64,000 nt of DNA from DUQU01 sp964481475 (GTDB lineage Bacteria > Bacillota_I > Bacilli_A > Acholeplasmatales > UBA5453). This document shows positions 46,360-54,866 of the stretch, in pieces. Position numbers and translations under genes: made by a program. The stretch's first letter is position 1. Each line of letters starts with the position of its first letter. Below the pieces are notes generated by a model, which searched no databases, was not told where the DNA came from, and saw nothing but the letters and a program-made list of their open reading frames with translations. Where the stretch lies: the NCBI GenBank assembly GCA_964481475.1, contig CAYZTG010000003.1, positions 1 through 64,000 of the forward strand. Direction: 5' to 3'.

Positions 46360-47060
46360 GATATTCCTCCAAAACGACGTTTTCTTTTTTGATAATTTTT
46401 AAGAGCTTTAATTAAATCTTTTTCCTTAAAAGCAGGCCAATGTTTCTTGGTGAAATAAAGTTCAGCATAAGCTAATTGATATAAAAGAAAATTCGATAAT
46501 CTCATTTCTCCTGATGTTCTAATAAGTAAATCCACCGGTTCTTTTACATAAAGATATCTAAAAAAATCTTCTTTATTAAATGATTTTAAATTATCCCTAT
46601 TCATATCAACAACCGCTTTATTTATCTCTTCATAGGAACCATAATTAAACGCGATATTTAAGATTAAACCTTGATTGTGTTTAGTTTTAAATTCTAGTTC
46701 ATTAATTAGTTCAACTAACTCGTTTGATAAGTTATCTTTGCTGCCAACATGAACTAATTTAATCTTAGAGATACTGTTGAGTTGGTCTTGATACTGACTA
46801 TAAAGTTTAAGGGGTAACTCCATTAAAAAGTCAACCTCTTCTTTTGGTCTTTTAAAGTTCTCTGTCGAAAAGGTAAAAATAGTTAACATTTTAATCTTTA
46901 ATTTCAAAGTTGAATTAACTATTTTAAAAATATTGTAAGCTCCAGCTTGATGACCTAATGATCGTGAAAGACCTCTTTTCCGAGCCCATCTTCCATTGCC
47001 ATCTAAAATAATTGCCAGATGGTAGGGTAGATTATTTAGTTTTAAACTTTTATCTTTCAT
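46356..47060 (-). CDS. uppS: Isoprenyl (undecaprenyl) diphosphate synthase
   Basis: 234 aa cis-prenyltransferase. AIILDGNGRWARKRGL with the catalytic Asp, LGHQAGAYN, FTFSTENFKRP, and LIRTSGEMRLSNFLLYQLAY with ELYF are typical. It makes the C55 lipid carrier for cell envelope polymers. First gene of the uppS-cdsA-dxr-rseP-adenosyltransferase run. Confidence 0.95.
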   Translation of the reverse strand: MKDKSLKLNNLPYHLAIILDGNGRWARKRGLSRSLGHQAGAYNIFKIVNSTLKLKIKMLTIFTFSTENFKRPKEEVDFLMELPLKLYSQYQDQLNSISKIKLVHVGSKDNLSNELVELINELEFKTKHNQGLILNIAFNYGSYEEINKAVVDMNRDNLKSFNKEDFFRYLYVKEPVDLLIRTSGEMRLSNFLLYQLAYAELYFTKKHWPAFKEKDLIKALKNYQKRKRRFGGIS

Positions 47061-47135
47061 AGTTCTCCTTATCTAAAACAAGATTATTATACTAAATAAT
47101 AATCGCTTTGTAAAAAAAAGTATCAATATAAAAAA

Positions 47136-47155
47136 AAAGGAGCAGCGCTCCCTTT
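47136..47155 (-). terminator. Terminator of the small membrane protein gene
   Basis: On the minus strand GGAGC-GCT-GCTCC followed by eight T residues, a few bases past the stop codon at 47162. Confidence 0.8.
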
Positions 47156-47161
47156 AAAGTT

Positions 47162-47392
47162 TTAATCTATCCAAAGAACTTTGCCCGTGAAAATTAATGT
47201 GATAATATCAACTAACCACATAAATGGTATTCCTACAATTAGTAGGATAATCCCTAAGATAACTCCAATAGTGTTTTTCTTAACAGCACTTTTGCAAATT
47301 CTATAAATTGTCCAAAAGATACCTAGGAAAACCGCTAAAATAACTTTTAAAATAATTGGATTTCCTTCCATCCATTTTACGTAACCCTTCAT
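47162..47392 (-). CDS. Small membrane protein (76 aa), family not recognised
   Basis: Two or three hydrophobic helices: VILAVFLGIFWTIYRI at about 17-32 and TIGVILGIILLIVGIPFMWL at about 41-60, then DIITLIFTGKVLWID. An AAGGGG-type site precedes the ATG and a terminator follows, so it is a single-gene unit. The function is unknown. Similar short proteins ending in TGK...W are, from memory, common in low-GC Gram-positives. Confidence 0.65.
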   Translation of the reverse strand: MKGYVKWMEGNPIILKVILAVFLGIFWTIYRICKSAVKKNTIGVILGIILLIVGIPFMWLVDIITLIFTGKVLWID

Positions 47393-47477
47393 AAGATAAA
47401 CCCCTTTCTTTATAATAAGTATATCACCTATTTATATATAATATATAATGTTGTTAAATTATGTAAAAATTAAGATA

Positions 47478-48032
47478 TTAAATAGCCATTATTTCAGCTA
47501 TTTTTATCTTCGCTTCGTCTTCTACTTTTTGAACGTACAAATTGGTAAGTTCTTGAATATCATTTAAATATTCATACTCAGCGTCTTCTGGTAAATCTGC
47601 TTTTTTCATTTGTTCATTACCATCTCTACGAATATTTCTAATTTGAACTTTACCCATTTCTTGAAGTTTTTCAACTTCTTTAGATAAGTCTTTTCTTCGT
47701 TCTTCTGTAAGTTTAGGTAGTATCAATCTAATTCCGATACCATCATTTTGTGGTGTAAGTCCAAGTTGAGAGGTCCCAATTGCATATTCAACCTTTTTCA
47801 ATATTGATTTATCATAAGGTTTGATATATAGCTGGTTTCCTTCTGGAACTGTAATTGTTGAAATTTGTTTAATAGGTGTATCTACTCCATAATATTCAAC
47901 CATTATTTGTTCAAGTAATGCTGGATGAGCTCTCCCAGTTCTTATTGTTTGATATTCTAGAACTATTGATTTCAAACTTCTTTCCATTTTTTCTTCAATT
48001 TCTAGCATTAATGTGTCAGCATAATCAGTCAT
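47478..48032 (-). CDS. frr: Ribosome recycling factor
   Basis: 184 aa from ATG 48032, preceded by AAGGAGG; the longer frame to 48071 would run into pyrH. Family motifs are RTGRAHPALLEQI, VEYYGVDTPIKQISTITVPE, GLTPQNDGIGIRLILPKLTEERRKDL and VQIRNIRRDG. It splits post-termination ribosomes with EF-G. It is 10 nt after pyrH in the rpsB-tsf-pyrH-frr operon. Confidence 0.95.
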   Translation of the reverse strand: MTDYADTLMLEIEEKMERSLKSIVLEYQTIRTGRAHPALLEQIMVEYYGVDTPIKQISTITVPEGNQLYIKPYDKSILKKVEYAIGTSQLGLTPQNDGIGIRLILPKLTEERRKDLSKEVEKLQEMGKVQIRNIRRDGNEQMKKADLPEDAEYEYLNDIQELTNLYVQKVEDEAKIKIAEIMAI

Positions 48033-48042
48033 GATCTCCTCC

Positions 48043-48747
48043 TTAACTAACTTTAGTTCCGATTGTTTCACCTAAAACAGCTTTTTTTAAATTACCCTCT
48101 TCATCAATATTAAAGACTATTAAATCAATATTATTATCTTTACAAAGGCTTGCTGCTGTTGAATCCATTATTTCTAAACCGTGTTCTAAAACAAATTTGT
48201 GTGTGATTTTTGTAAACATAGTCGCGTCCTTATGTTTTTTAGGATCTTTATTATACACACCATCAACACCGTTTTTACCCATAATAATTACTTCAGCATT
48301 TAATTCAGCGGCTCTTAAAGCAGCTGCAGTATCAGTTGTGAAGTAAGGAGAACCAGTCCCACCAACAAAAATATAAACCGTTTTAAGTTGTAAGTGTTTT
48401 TCAACTTTTTTTCGAATATATCTTTCGGAAATTTGGTTAACTTCAAGTGAACTAGCTACTCGACAAGGAACACCCAATTTTTCTAATGCATCTTGTAGAG
48501 CAAGTCCGTTCATAATTGTTGCTAACATTCCCATATAGTCTGCTTGCGCTCTGTCCATACCAAGAGCAGCAGCTGTTTTACCTCTCCAGATATTACCTCC
48601 CCCAACAACAATGCCGACTTCAACACCCATCTCATGAATGTCTTTAATTTCTTTAGCATATTTATTTAAGGTTTGTGGATCTATCCCATGTGATGTATTA
48701 CCTTTGAGTGCTTCTCCACTCATTTTTATAATGACGCGCTTATACAT
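48043..48747 (-). CDS. pyrH: UMP kinase
   Basis: 234 aa. KMSGEALKG at the N terminus, GIVVGGGNIWRG, MDRAQADYMGMLATIMNG, and FVGGTGSPYFTTDTAAALRA are PyrH signatures. It phosphorylates UMP to UDP. It follows tsf by 2 nt. Confidence 0.95.
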   Translation of the reverse strand: MYKRVIIKMSGEALKGNTSHGIDPQTLNKYAKEIKDIHEMGVEVGIVVGGGNIWRGKTAAALGMDRAQADYMGMLATIMNGLALQDALEKLGVPCRVASSLEVNQISERYIRKKVEKHLQLKTVYIFVGGTGSPYFTTDTAAALRAAELNAEVIIMGKNGVDGVYNKDPKKHKDATMFTKITHKFVLEHGLEIMDSTAASLCKDNNIDLIVFNIDEEGNLKKAVLGETIGTKVS

Positions 48748-48749
48748 TT

Positions 48750-49643
48750 TTAGAAACCTTTTAGTTGAGCTTCAACTTCTGCGGCAAAATCTTCTTCTCT
48801 TTTTGCGATTCCTTCTCCAACTTCTAATCTTATAAAACTTTTTATTTCTACATTTTTAGATTTTAAGTAGTCAGTTACTGAGATACTTGGATCTTTAACA
48901 TAAGGTTGGAAAACTAAGCAAATATCTTTAAGTTGCTTATTAAGTCTTCCTTCAACCATTCTTTCAATAATATTTTCTGGTTTAGGTTTTGTTTCTGTCT
49001 TATTTTCCTCTAAAGCTTGATTAAGTAAGATTTGTCTTTCAGATTTAATGAATTCTTCTGAAATATCTTCTTCTTTTAAATATGTTGGGTTTTGGGCAGC
49101 AACGTGCATTGCTAAGTTTTTCGCTACTTCTTCGTTACTTGAAGTAACTACTAATGCCACAATCTTCCCTCCCATATGTTTATAAAAACCAAAAGTTTCA
49201 CTACTTTCTTTAACTACTCTAGTCACTCTTCTTAAAGTGATTTTTTCCCCAATAGTAGCTGTCGCTTCTTGAAGTAACAATTCCAAAGTTTTTCCTTTAT
49301 GCTCATACTTTAAAGCATCTTCAGTATTACTTACTCCACTAATCATAATCGCTTCGCCAACTTCTTCAATTAAACCTAAAAACTTTTCATTTTTAGCAAC
49401 GAAGTCAGTTTCACTATTTACTTCATATAAAACTGCTACATTATTATCGATAACTCCATTACAAAGACCGTCCGCAGCAATTCTTGATTCTTTCTTATGA
49501 GCACTTGCAATTCCTTTTTCTCTTAAGTATATAACTGCTTTTTGAACATCTCCGTCAGTTGCTTCTAACGCCTTTTTACAATCGAGCATTCCCGCTCCTG
49601 TTAAATCTCTTAATTCTTTTACTTGTTTAGCTGTAATAACCAT
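48750..49643 (-). CDS. tsf: Elongation factor Ts
   Basis: 297 aa. The N-terminal UBA-like part has VKELRDLTGAGMLDCKKAL, followed by YLREKGIASAHKK and the core NSETDFVAKNEKF motif. It is the nucleotide exchange factor for EF-Tu. Ribosome site AGGAGG precedes the ATG; rpsB lies 40 nt upstream. Confidence 0.95.
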   Translation of the reverse strand: MVITAKQVKELRDLTGAGMLDCKKALEATDGDVQKAVIYLREKGIASAHKKESRIAADGLCNGVIDNNVAVLYEVNSETDFVAKNEKFLGLIEEVGEAIMISGVSNTEDALKYEHKGKTLELLLQEATATIGEKITLRRVTRVVKESSETFGFYKHMGGKIVALVVTSSNEEVAKNLAMHVAAQNPTYLKEEDISEEFIKSERQILLNQALEENKTETKPKPENIIERMVEGRLNKQLKDICLVFQPYVKDPSISVTDYLKSKNVEIKSFIRLEVGEGIAKREEDFAAEVEAQLKGF

Positions 49644-49683
49644 GATAATCCTCCTAATATCTTACCTTTTAAGAAAAGGGATA

Positions 49684-50673
49684 TTATTTATCCCCTTCAT
49701 TATTTTCTAACGCTTCAACTAAATCAGCTTTTCTTAAAGTAGAATAATTTGCTATAGATTTTTCTTTTGCCATTTCTCTTAACTCGGCAACTTTAAATGA
49801 GTTGTAGTCAATTGATTCCTGAACTTTTTTAACTGGTTTAGGTTCTTCTTTAATCGCCTCAGCTTCTTTAATTAATTCTTTTTCATGTGTTTGATAACCT
49901 GTCATCCGTGGTTTCTTTGGTTTAATATCTTTTTTAACATCTTCTAGAGCGTCTTGATCAACAACTTCATCATCTTCATATTTCTCAACTACTCCACCTT
50001 GAGCCTCAATAACCGCGTTACCAATTACATGCGTAATTAATTTAACTGCACGCATTGCATCATCGTTGGCAGGAATGACATAATCAACATCATCAGGATC
50101 ACAATTCGTATCAACTATTCCAATAACTGGGATACCTAATTTTCTTGCTTCACGAATAGCATTAATTTCTTTTCTTGGGTCAACAATAAACATTAATTCT
50201 GGTGTTTTTTGCATCTCACTAATTCCTGATAAGAACTTTTCTAGACGATCTCTTTCTTTAATTAAACCAATAACTTCTTTTTTAGGTAATAAATCAAAAG
50301 TTCCTTGTTCTTCCATTTCAAATAAATCTTTGAGACGTTTAATTCTTCTTCTAATTGTTTTAAAGTTAGTTAATGTACCACCTAACCATCTTTGGTTTAC
50401 ATAGTAGTGACCAGTTCTAACTGCTTCTTCATAAACAGCTTCTTGAGATTGCTTTTTAGTCCCTACAAATAAAACTTTACCACCTTCACTTACAACATTA
50501 AAAACTAATTTGTAAGCTTCTTCAATTAACTCTGCAGTTAATTTTAAATCAATAATATGGATACCATTTCTTGAAGTGTAAATGTATTTACCCATTTTTG
50601 GATTCCATCTTTTAGTCGCGTGACCAAAGTGAACTCCTGCTTCTAATAATTGTTTCATTGAAACTACTGACAT
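49684..50673 (-). CDS. rpsB: Ribosomal protein S2 with SAP/Rho_N-like C-terminal extension
   Basis: 329 aa versus about 230-260 in most bacteria. The S2 core is standard: LLEAGVHFGHATKRWNPKM, YINQRWLGGTLTNF-like YVNQRWLGGTLTNFKTI, and IPVIGIVDTNCDPDDVDYVIPANDDA. After about residue 230 comes a charged linker, then a helical domain (about 288-325) with FKVAELREMAKE and STLRKADLVEALE, the pattern of SAP/Rho_N-type nucleic-acid binding motifs. It heads the operon with tsf, pyrH and frr. Confidence 0.95.
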   Translation of the reverse strand: MSVVSMKQLLEAGVHFGHATKRWNPKMGKYIYTSRNGIHIIDLKLTAELIEEAYKLVFNVVSEGGKVLFVGTKKQSQEAVYEEAVRTGHYYVNQRWLGGTLTNFKTIRRRIKRLKDLFEMEEQGTFDLLPKKEVIGLIKERDRLEKFLSGISEMQKTPELMFIVDPRKEINAIREARKLGIPVIGIVDTNCDPDDVDYVIPANDDAMRAVKLITHVIGNAVIEAQGGVVEKYEDDEVVDQDALEDVKKDIKPKKPRMTGYQTHEKELIKEAEAIKEEPKPVKKVQESIDYNSFKVAELREMAKEKSIANYSTLRKADLVEALENNEGDK

Positions 50674-50780
50674 TTATATTTCCTCCGTTTGTTTTTTTCC
50701 TCTGCTTAACATTCATCCTCTTACACCATTTGGCACTTGCAAGAAAACTGTTTAAGCATGTGTATTTTAATGCCTTATTA

Positions 50781-50809
50781 AATATAACACATAATAATAT
50801 ATTATGCAA
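50781..50809 (-). promoter_or_regulatory. Promoter of the rpsB-tsf-pyrH-frr operon
   Basis: Minus-strand TTGCAT (50804-50809), 17-nt spacer, TATATT (50781-50786). It leaves a leader of about 100 nt before rpsB, long enough to hold an autoregulatory S2-binding structure, although I could not define one with confidence. Confidence 0.7.
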
Positions 50810-50861
50810 GATAAATTTACTCATCTAAGGGGGGAAAACAAGCAATACCATTACATAAACA

Positions 50862-50901
50862 AAAAAACCACCCAAACAACTAAATGTTTGCGGTAGTTTT
50901 T
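50862..50901 (-). terminator. Terminator of the B12-uptake operon
   Basis: On the minus strand ACTACCGCAAAC / GTTTGGGTGGTTT forms a stem with wobble pairs followed by a T tract, directly after the stop of the ECF S component. Confidence 0.75.
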
Positions 50902-51414
50902 TTAAACTATCTCATTAGAAAAATATGGTTGTTCTAATAAGAACTTTGTAAGTGGTTTATATAAAATTAGTACACTCAAACTTCCACTAACAGCCATCAA
51001 TAATTCAAAAGGTAAATCACTAATTAAATAAGGAATTACCGGAAAATTAAATTGTAGAATTGACCCTACCATCATTACCCAACCATAAAGAAAACCAAAC
51101 ACAAATGCAAATCCGATTAAAAAATAAATTGAATTGAATTTTTTAAAAATTGAAAGTAGAATGGGAATTAACATCCATGCGATTAACATCGGTACCGAAA
51201 TATAAGGATTCAATGAACCCATATATAAATTATCAAGTAATGTATGGATTAGGACTATAATTAGCGTTTTTTTCGCACCTAACACTTTTGTATAAACAAT
51301 AAAGAGTAATACTGTAAGTTGGATATTTGGCAAAAATGATAGGGCCTGTTCTAAAACAAAAACAATACTGGCAAACATTGCTATTATTACAATGTCCATT
51401 ATTTTATTGTTCAT
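50902..51414 (-). CDS. ECF transporter S component, probable cobalamin/cobinamide
   Basis: 170 aa from ATG 51414 (GGTAGG upstream; a TTG at 51429 is in frame but less likely). Five to six membrane helices with the S-component features of small vitamin-binding subunits. It is encoded directly after a DUF4430 lipoprotein and behind a cobalamin riboswitch, so the substrate is most likely cobalamin or a precursor. The shared ECF energising module is not in the window. Confidence 0.78.
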   Translation of the reverse strand: MNNKIMDIVIIAMFASIVFVLEQALSFLPNIQLTVLLFIVYTKVLGAKKTLIIVLIHTLLDNLYMGSLNPYISVPMLIAWMLIPILLSIFKKFNSIYFLIGFAFVFGFLYGWVMMVGSILQFNFPVIPYLISDLPFELLMAVSGSLSVLILYKPLTKFLLEQPYFSNEIV

Positions 51415-51415
51415 C

Positions 51416-51799
51416 CTACCAACCCTCAACTTTCAACATTATTACGTCATCGCTTTTAATGTAATAGTCATTAACGCCAACAACTGATGACACATCATTT
51501 ACGTAAAAAGCGAGAAATGTTTGATTTTCATTTGAACCTTCAATCATAATTGAGCCAATAGTAACTTTATTTAAGAAAATACCGAAACTACTTTCGTCAT
51601 ATAATAGTTCATAAAACTCATCCAAAAGTTCGAAAGCACTACTATTTTCGGCAATTTCATGTACCTTGTTTGAGACTTCTTTATCACCATCATGTAAAAT
51701 CACTCTTACACTAACAAAATCTCCTTTATCAGGGGCTTTACAACCACCTAATATAAACAAACTGAAAACTAACGCCATTATCATAAATAGTCTTTTCAT
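51416..51799 (-). CDS. DUF4430 (transcobalamin-like) lipoprotein
   Basis: 127 aa from ATG 51799, with GGAGGTG seven nt upstream; the in-frame GTG 51808 lies inside that site. Lipobox GGC. The mature part (VRVILHDG, NSSAFELLDEF, FLAFYVNDVSSVVGVNDYYI) matches the DUF4430 fold shared with the C-terminal domain of transcobalamin and intrinsic factor. It probably captures cobalamin outside the cell for the S component that follows. Control is by the riboswitch upstream. Confidence 0.8.
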   Translation of the reverse strand: MKRLFMIMALVFSLFILGGCKAPDKGDFVSVRVILHDGDKEVSNKVHEIAENSSAFELLDEFYELLYDESSFGIFLNKVTIGSIMIEGSNENQTFLAFYVNDVSSVVGVNDYYIKSDDVIMLKVEGW

Positions 51800-51824
51800 T
51801 TTATTCACCTCCAGTCCTTATAAA

Positions 51825-51851
51825 ATAAAAAATTCTATACCTGGAGTATAG
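51825..51851 (-). terminator. Riboswitch expression-platform terminator
   Basis: On the minus strand CTATAC-TCCAG-GTATAG followed by AATTTTTTATTTT, located between the cobalamin aptamer and the DUF4430 start. It would stop transcription when the vitamin is bound. Confidence 0.7.
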
Positions 51852-51884
51852 AAAACAATTAAATAAATCGTTTGCTCACCCAGG

Positions 51885-52045
51885 CAAAACTAGATAATAT
51901 ATTAGGTAGGTCTCCCGGCTTCGGTTTCATCCTTGTCTATCCCTTCTCGAGTTTCCTCAATGGTTTATATAGACAGTCCACCTTCACGGTTGCTGGGGCA
52001 GCGTAAGCTTCTACTTACTTCCCTTGTTAACCCTAATACTTATTT
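51885..52045 (-). promoter_or_regulatory. Cobalamin riboswitch
   Basis: The minus strand contains the B12 box AAGCCGGGAGACCTACC (consensus AGCCAGGAGACCTGCC), preceded by CTGCCCCAGCAACCGTGA (core GCCCCxGCAACxGT) and by GGGAAG/GGTGGAC-type conserved segments in the correct order. The limits are approximate. A terminator follows, and the controlled genes are the DUF4430 lipoprotein and the ECF S component. Confidence 0.93.
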
Positions 52046-52092
52046 CGTCAATTTATTATAACTAAAAAAATCCCATCTTACAAGTAATTTCT

Positions 52093-52539
52093 TTATAATT
52101 TACTACTACTACCAAATCCACCTATTCTATTTTCGCTTAAAGCCTCATCATCGACAGTTTTTTGATATTTTGTAAAAATTCCTTGACATACCTTTTCATC
52201 TTTAAAAATAGTTACTGGTTGATCCTTAAAATTATATAAAGGAAACATTATATGTCCCTCATTATTCTCATTATCAAAATAATCTCCATCAATCACACCC
52301 ACACTATTTGATAACATCAATCCTTTTTTAATACCCAAACTACTTCTTGCAAAAATTAATAGTGTATCATCTTTATCCATTTCAACTTTTATTCCTGTTT
52401 TTATAAAAACTATTTCCCCAGGATTAATTGTTACTTCTTCCAAGGATGAAAAATCATACCCCGCTGAATAACTGGTCGCCCTTTTTGGTAAAACTGGATT
52501 TAAATTTTGATATTTTTTAATAATATGAAACTTTCTCAT
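52093..52539 (-). CDS. dut: dUTPase-family nucleotide hydrolase
   Basis: 148 aa from ATG 52539 (AAGGAGA upstream). The trimeric dUTPase motifs appear in order: TSYSAGYDFSS, ARSSLGIKKGL, NSVGVIDGDYF (catalytic Asp), and the C-terminal RIGGFGSS. It hydrolyses dUTP to dUMP. It follows xerC by 10 nt. Confidence 0.9.
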   Translation of the reverse strand: MRKFHIIKKYQNLNPVLPKRATSYSAGYDFSSLEEVTINPGEIVFIKTGIKVEMDKDDTLLIFARSSLGIKKGLMLSNSVGVIDGDYFDNENNEGHIMFPLYNFKDQPVTIFKDEKVCQGIFTKYQKTVDDEALSENRIGGFGSSSKL

Positions 52540-52549
52540 CACAATCTCC

Positions 52550-53467
52550 TTATTTTTTCTTCTCGTTTTTAGCACGAGGATGATATTTATTGTAAGTTTT
52601 TTGAATATGTTCGGTTGTTAAATGAGTATAAATTTGAGTTGTTTTTAAATGACTATGACCAAGTAACTCTTGGACAACTCTTAAATCCGCCCCATTATTT
52701 AAAAGTGCTGTTGCAAACGAATGTCTTAACATATGAGGGCTAATATTAACATACTCCCCAGCATCTCTCATTAGTTTATCTAAAATAACTCTTAACCCTC
52801 TTGTAGTTAGTGGTGTACCTTTATAATTTATTAATAAGATGTTTGTATCAACCGCACTGTTTGCTAACAACCTTGGTCTAACAAATGTAATATAATAACT
52901 TAACTCGTCAATTAACTTCTCATGCAAAATAACGATTCTTTCTTTAGACCCTTTCCCTAAAACTTTAATTTGTTTTCTCCCTAGATCAATATTACCAATC
53001 TCCAACTCACAAAGCTCGCTTGCTCTTAGTCCAAGTGAGTATAACATATCAAAAATAAGATAATTTCTTCTTCCTAAATTTGTCTTAGTATTAATTGATT
53101 TATAAATTGCATTTATCTCTTTTTCATCAATAATAGTTGGTAATATTTCTTCTTTTTTAGGGGAAATTAAATTTGCAGTCGGATCATTTAAGATCATCTT
53201 TTCTCTTATTAAAAAACTATAAAAAGACTTCAATGATGATAACTTTCTTTTAATAGTTGTTTTTTTATAATCTGTTAAAGTACTTAAGTAATAACCGAAG
53301 ATTCTTTCTCTTTCAATTAAAAGTGTCTCGCTAAAATTTTCTCTTTTCAAAAATTGTTCAAAATGAAAAAGATCACTCAAGTAACTTTTTATAGTTTCCT
53401 CAGCGTAGTTTCTTTCATACTTTAAATAATCATGAAATTTTTCAATAATTACTTTATCAGTCATCAT
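52550..53467 (-). CDS. xerC: Tyrosine recombinase XerC (CodV type)
   Basis: 305 aa. The SAM-like N-terminal domain has FHDYLKYERNYAEETIKSY. The catalytic domain has Arg in SLGLRASELCEL, HMLRHSFATAL (His-Arg) and GHSHLKTTQIYTHL (His, Tyr). It resolves chromosome dimers at dif. Its overlap with trmFO is the housekeeping arrangement known from Bacillus, so this is not a phage integrase. Confidence 0.88.
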   Translation of the reverse strand: MMTDKVIIEKFHDYLKYERNYAEETIKSYLSDLFHFEQFLKRENFSETLLIERERIFGYYLSTLTDYKKTTIKRKLSSLKSFYSFLIREKMILNDPTANLISPKKEEILPTIIDEKEINAIYKSINTKTNLGRRNYLIFDMLYSLGLRASELCELEIGNIDLGRKQIKVLGKGSKERIVILHEKLIDELSYYITFVRPRLLANSAVDTNILLINYKGTPLTTRGLRVILDKLMRDAGEYVNISPHMLRHSFATALLNNGADLRVVQELLGHSHLKTTQIYTHLTTEHIQKTYNKYHPRAKNEKKK

Positions 53468-54749
53468 AATCTTCTTTTAGAAACTCAGTTAAAGTCTTAA
53501 TACTTCTTTCGTAATAAAGTTTCCTTCTTTCTTTCTTTTTGTGTTCAAAGTCTAAAAATGGCAATAAACCTATATTTGCATTCATTGGATTGAAATTGTT
53601 ATTAGGAAAAGATATATAACTAGCTAAAGCTCCAATCATTGTTGTTGGTGGGAATGGTTTTTCTAAATCACCTTTTAGGAGTTTCTCTAAATGATATGCT
53701 GCACTTAAACCACTAGAAGCACTCTCAATATAACCTTCGACACCTGATATTTGACCAACAATAAAAATATTAGGATATTCTTTCACTTGATAAAAATGAT
53801 TTAAAACCGTTGGAGAAGGAAAAAATGTGTTTTTATGCATCACACCATATCTTAAAATGTTTGCGTTTTCTAAACCAGGAATTAAATTAATAATTCTTTT
53901 TTGCTCACCAAACTTTAAATTAGTTTGAAAACCCACCATATTATACATTGATTTTAAAGCATCATCTTGTCTTAACTGAACAACTGCATAAGGGCTTTCA
54001 TTCTCTCTTCTTAATCCTACTGGTTTTAGTGGTCCAAAAAGAAGTGTATCTTCTCCTCTTTTAGCCATTACTTCAATTGGCAAACAACCCTCAAAAACAT
54101 CTTTTTCAAAACTTTTCAAAGAAGCAGTCTCTGCTTTAATTAATTCATTATAGAACTTATTATACTCCTTTTTTGTCATTGGACAATTTATGTATGCTGG
54201 TTCACCGATATCATATCTATTTTTAAAATAGCATATCTTTAAATCAATTGAGTCTTTACTTATGATTGGCGCAACCGCATCAAAAAAATGTAGTACTTTT
54301 AAATTTAAAAATTCTTTTAAATAAAGGGCAAAATCCTTTGAAACTAGCGGTCCTGTCGCAATTATTGTAGGAATATTCGGATCAATTGATATAACTTCCT
54401 CATTAATAACCTCAATTAAAGGATGAGCCTTTATTTTATTTGTAATATATTCTGAAAAAGCTTCTCTATCAACAGCAAGTGAGCTACCAGCGTCGACTTC
54501 TGTTTTTAAAGCAGCTTCCATTACTAAACTATTTAACATGATTAATTCTTCTTTTAACATGCCTACAGCATTATAAGGGTCTTTACTTCTAAGCGAGTTT
54601 GAACAAACGAGTTCCGCAAATTTATCAGTTCTATGAGCTTCCGTCATTTTAACCGGTCTCATTTCATATAGTTTTACTTTTAATCCTTTGTTTGCTAAAT
54701 AAAAACTAGCCTCAACTCCTGCTAATCCGGCTCCAATAACTTTTATCAT
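53457..54749 (-). CDS. trmFO: Folate-dependent tRNA U54 methyltransferase TrmFO
   Basis: 430 aa from ATG 54749, 7 nt after AAGGAG; ATG 54755 is too close to that site. The FAD site is KVIGAGLAGVEASFYLA, followed by LYEMRPVKMTEAHRTD, LVCSNSLRS, IATGPL and IGALASYISFP. It makes ribothymidine at position 54 of tRNAs using methylene-tetrahydrofolate. Confidence 0.95.
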   Translation of the reverse strand: MIKVIGAGLAGVEASFYLANKGLKVKLYEMRPVKMTEAHRTDKFAELVCSNSLRSKDPYNAVGMLKEELIMLNSLVMEAALKTEVDAGSSLAVDREAFSEYITNKIKAHPLIEVINEEVISIDPNIPTIIATGPLVSKDFALYLKEFLNLKVLHFFDAVAPIISKDSIDLKICYFKNRYDIGEPAYINCPMTKKEYNKFYNELIKAETASLKSFEKDVFEGCLPIEVMAKRGEDTLLFGPLKPVGLRRENESPYAVVQLRQDDALKSMYNMVGFQTNLKFGEQKRIINLIPGLENANILRYGVMHKNTFFPSPTVLNHFYQVKEYPNIFIVGQISGVEGYIESASSGLSAAYHLEKLLKGDLEKPFPPTTMIGALASYISFPNNNFNPMNANIGLLPFLDFEHKKKERRKLYYERSIKTLTEFLKEDYDD

Positions 54750-54866
54750 TATCATTCTCCTTCCCTTGCAGAATTAATACTCTTATTATATAATAAAAAT
54801 ATCATATATTCTAATGGTATATGAAATACTCTATATTATTAGAAAAATTAGATTGGAGATCTAACT

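Noticed and set aside
52550..53467. Phage or island integrase
   Set aside because: The gene sits in the trmFO-xerC housekeeping order and no attachment sites or phage genes are nearby.
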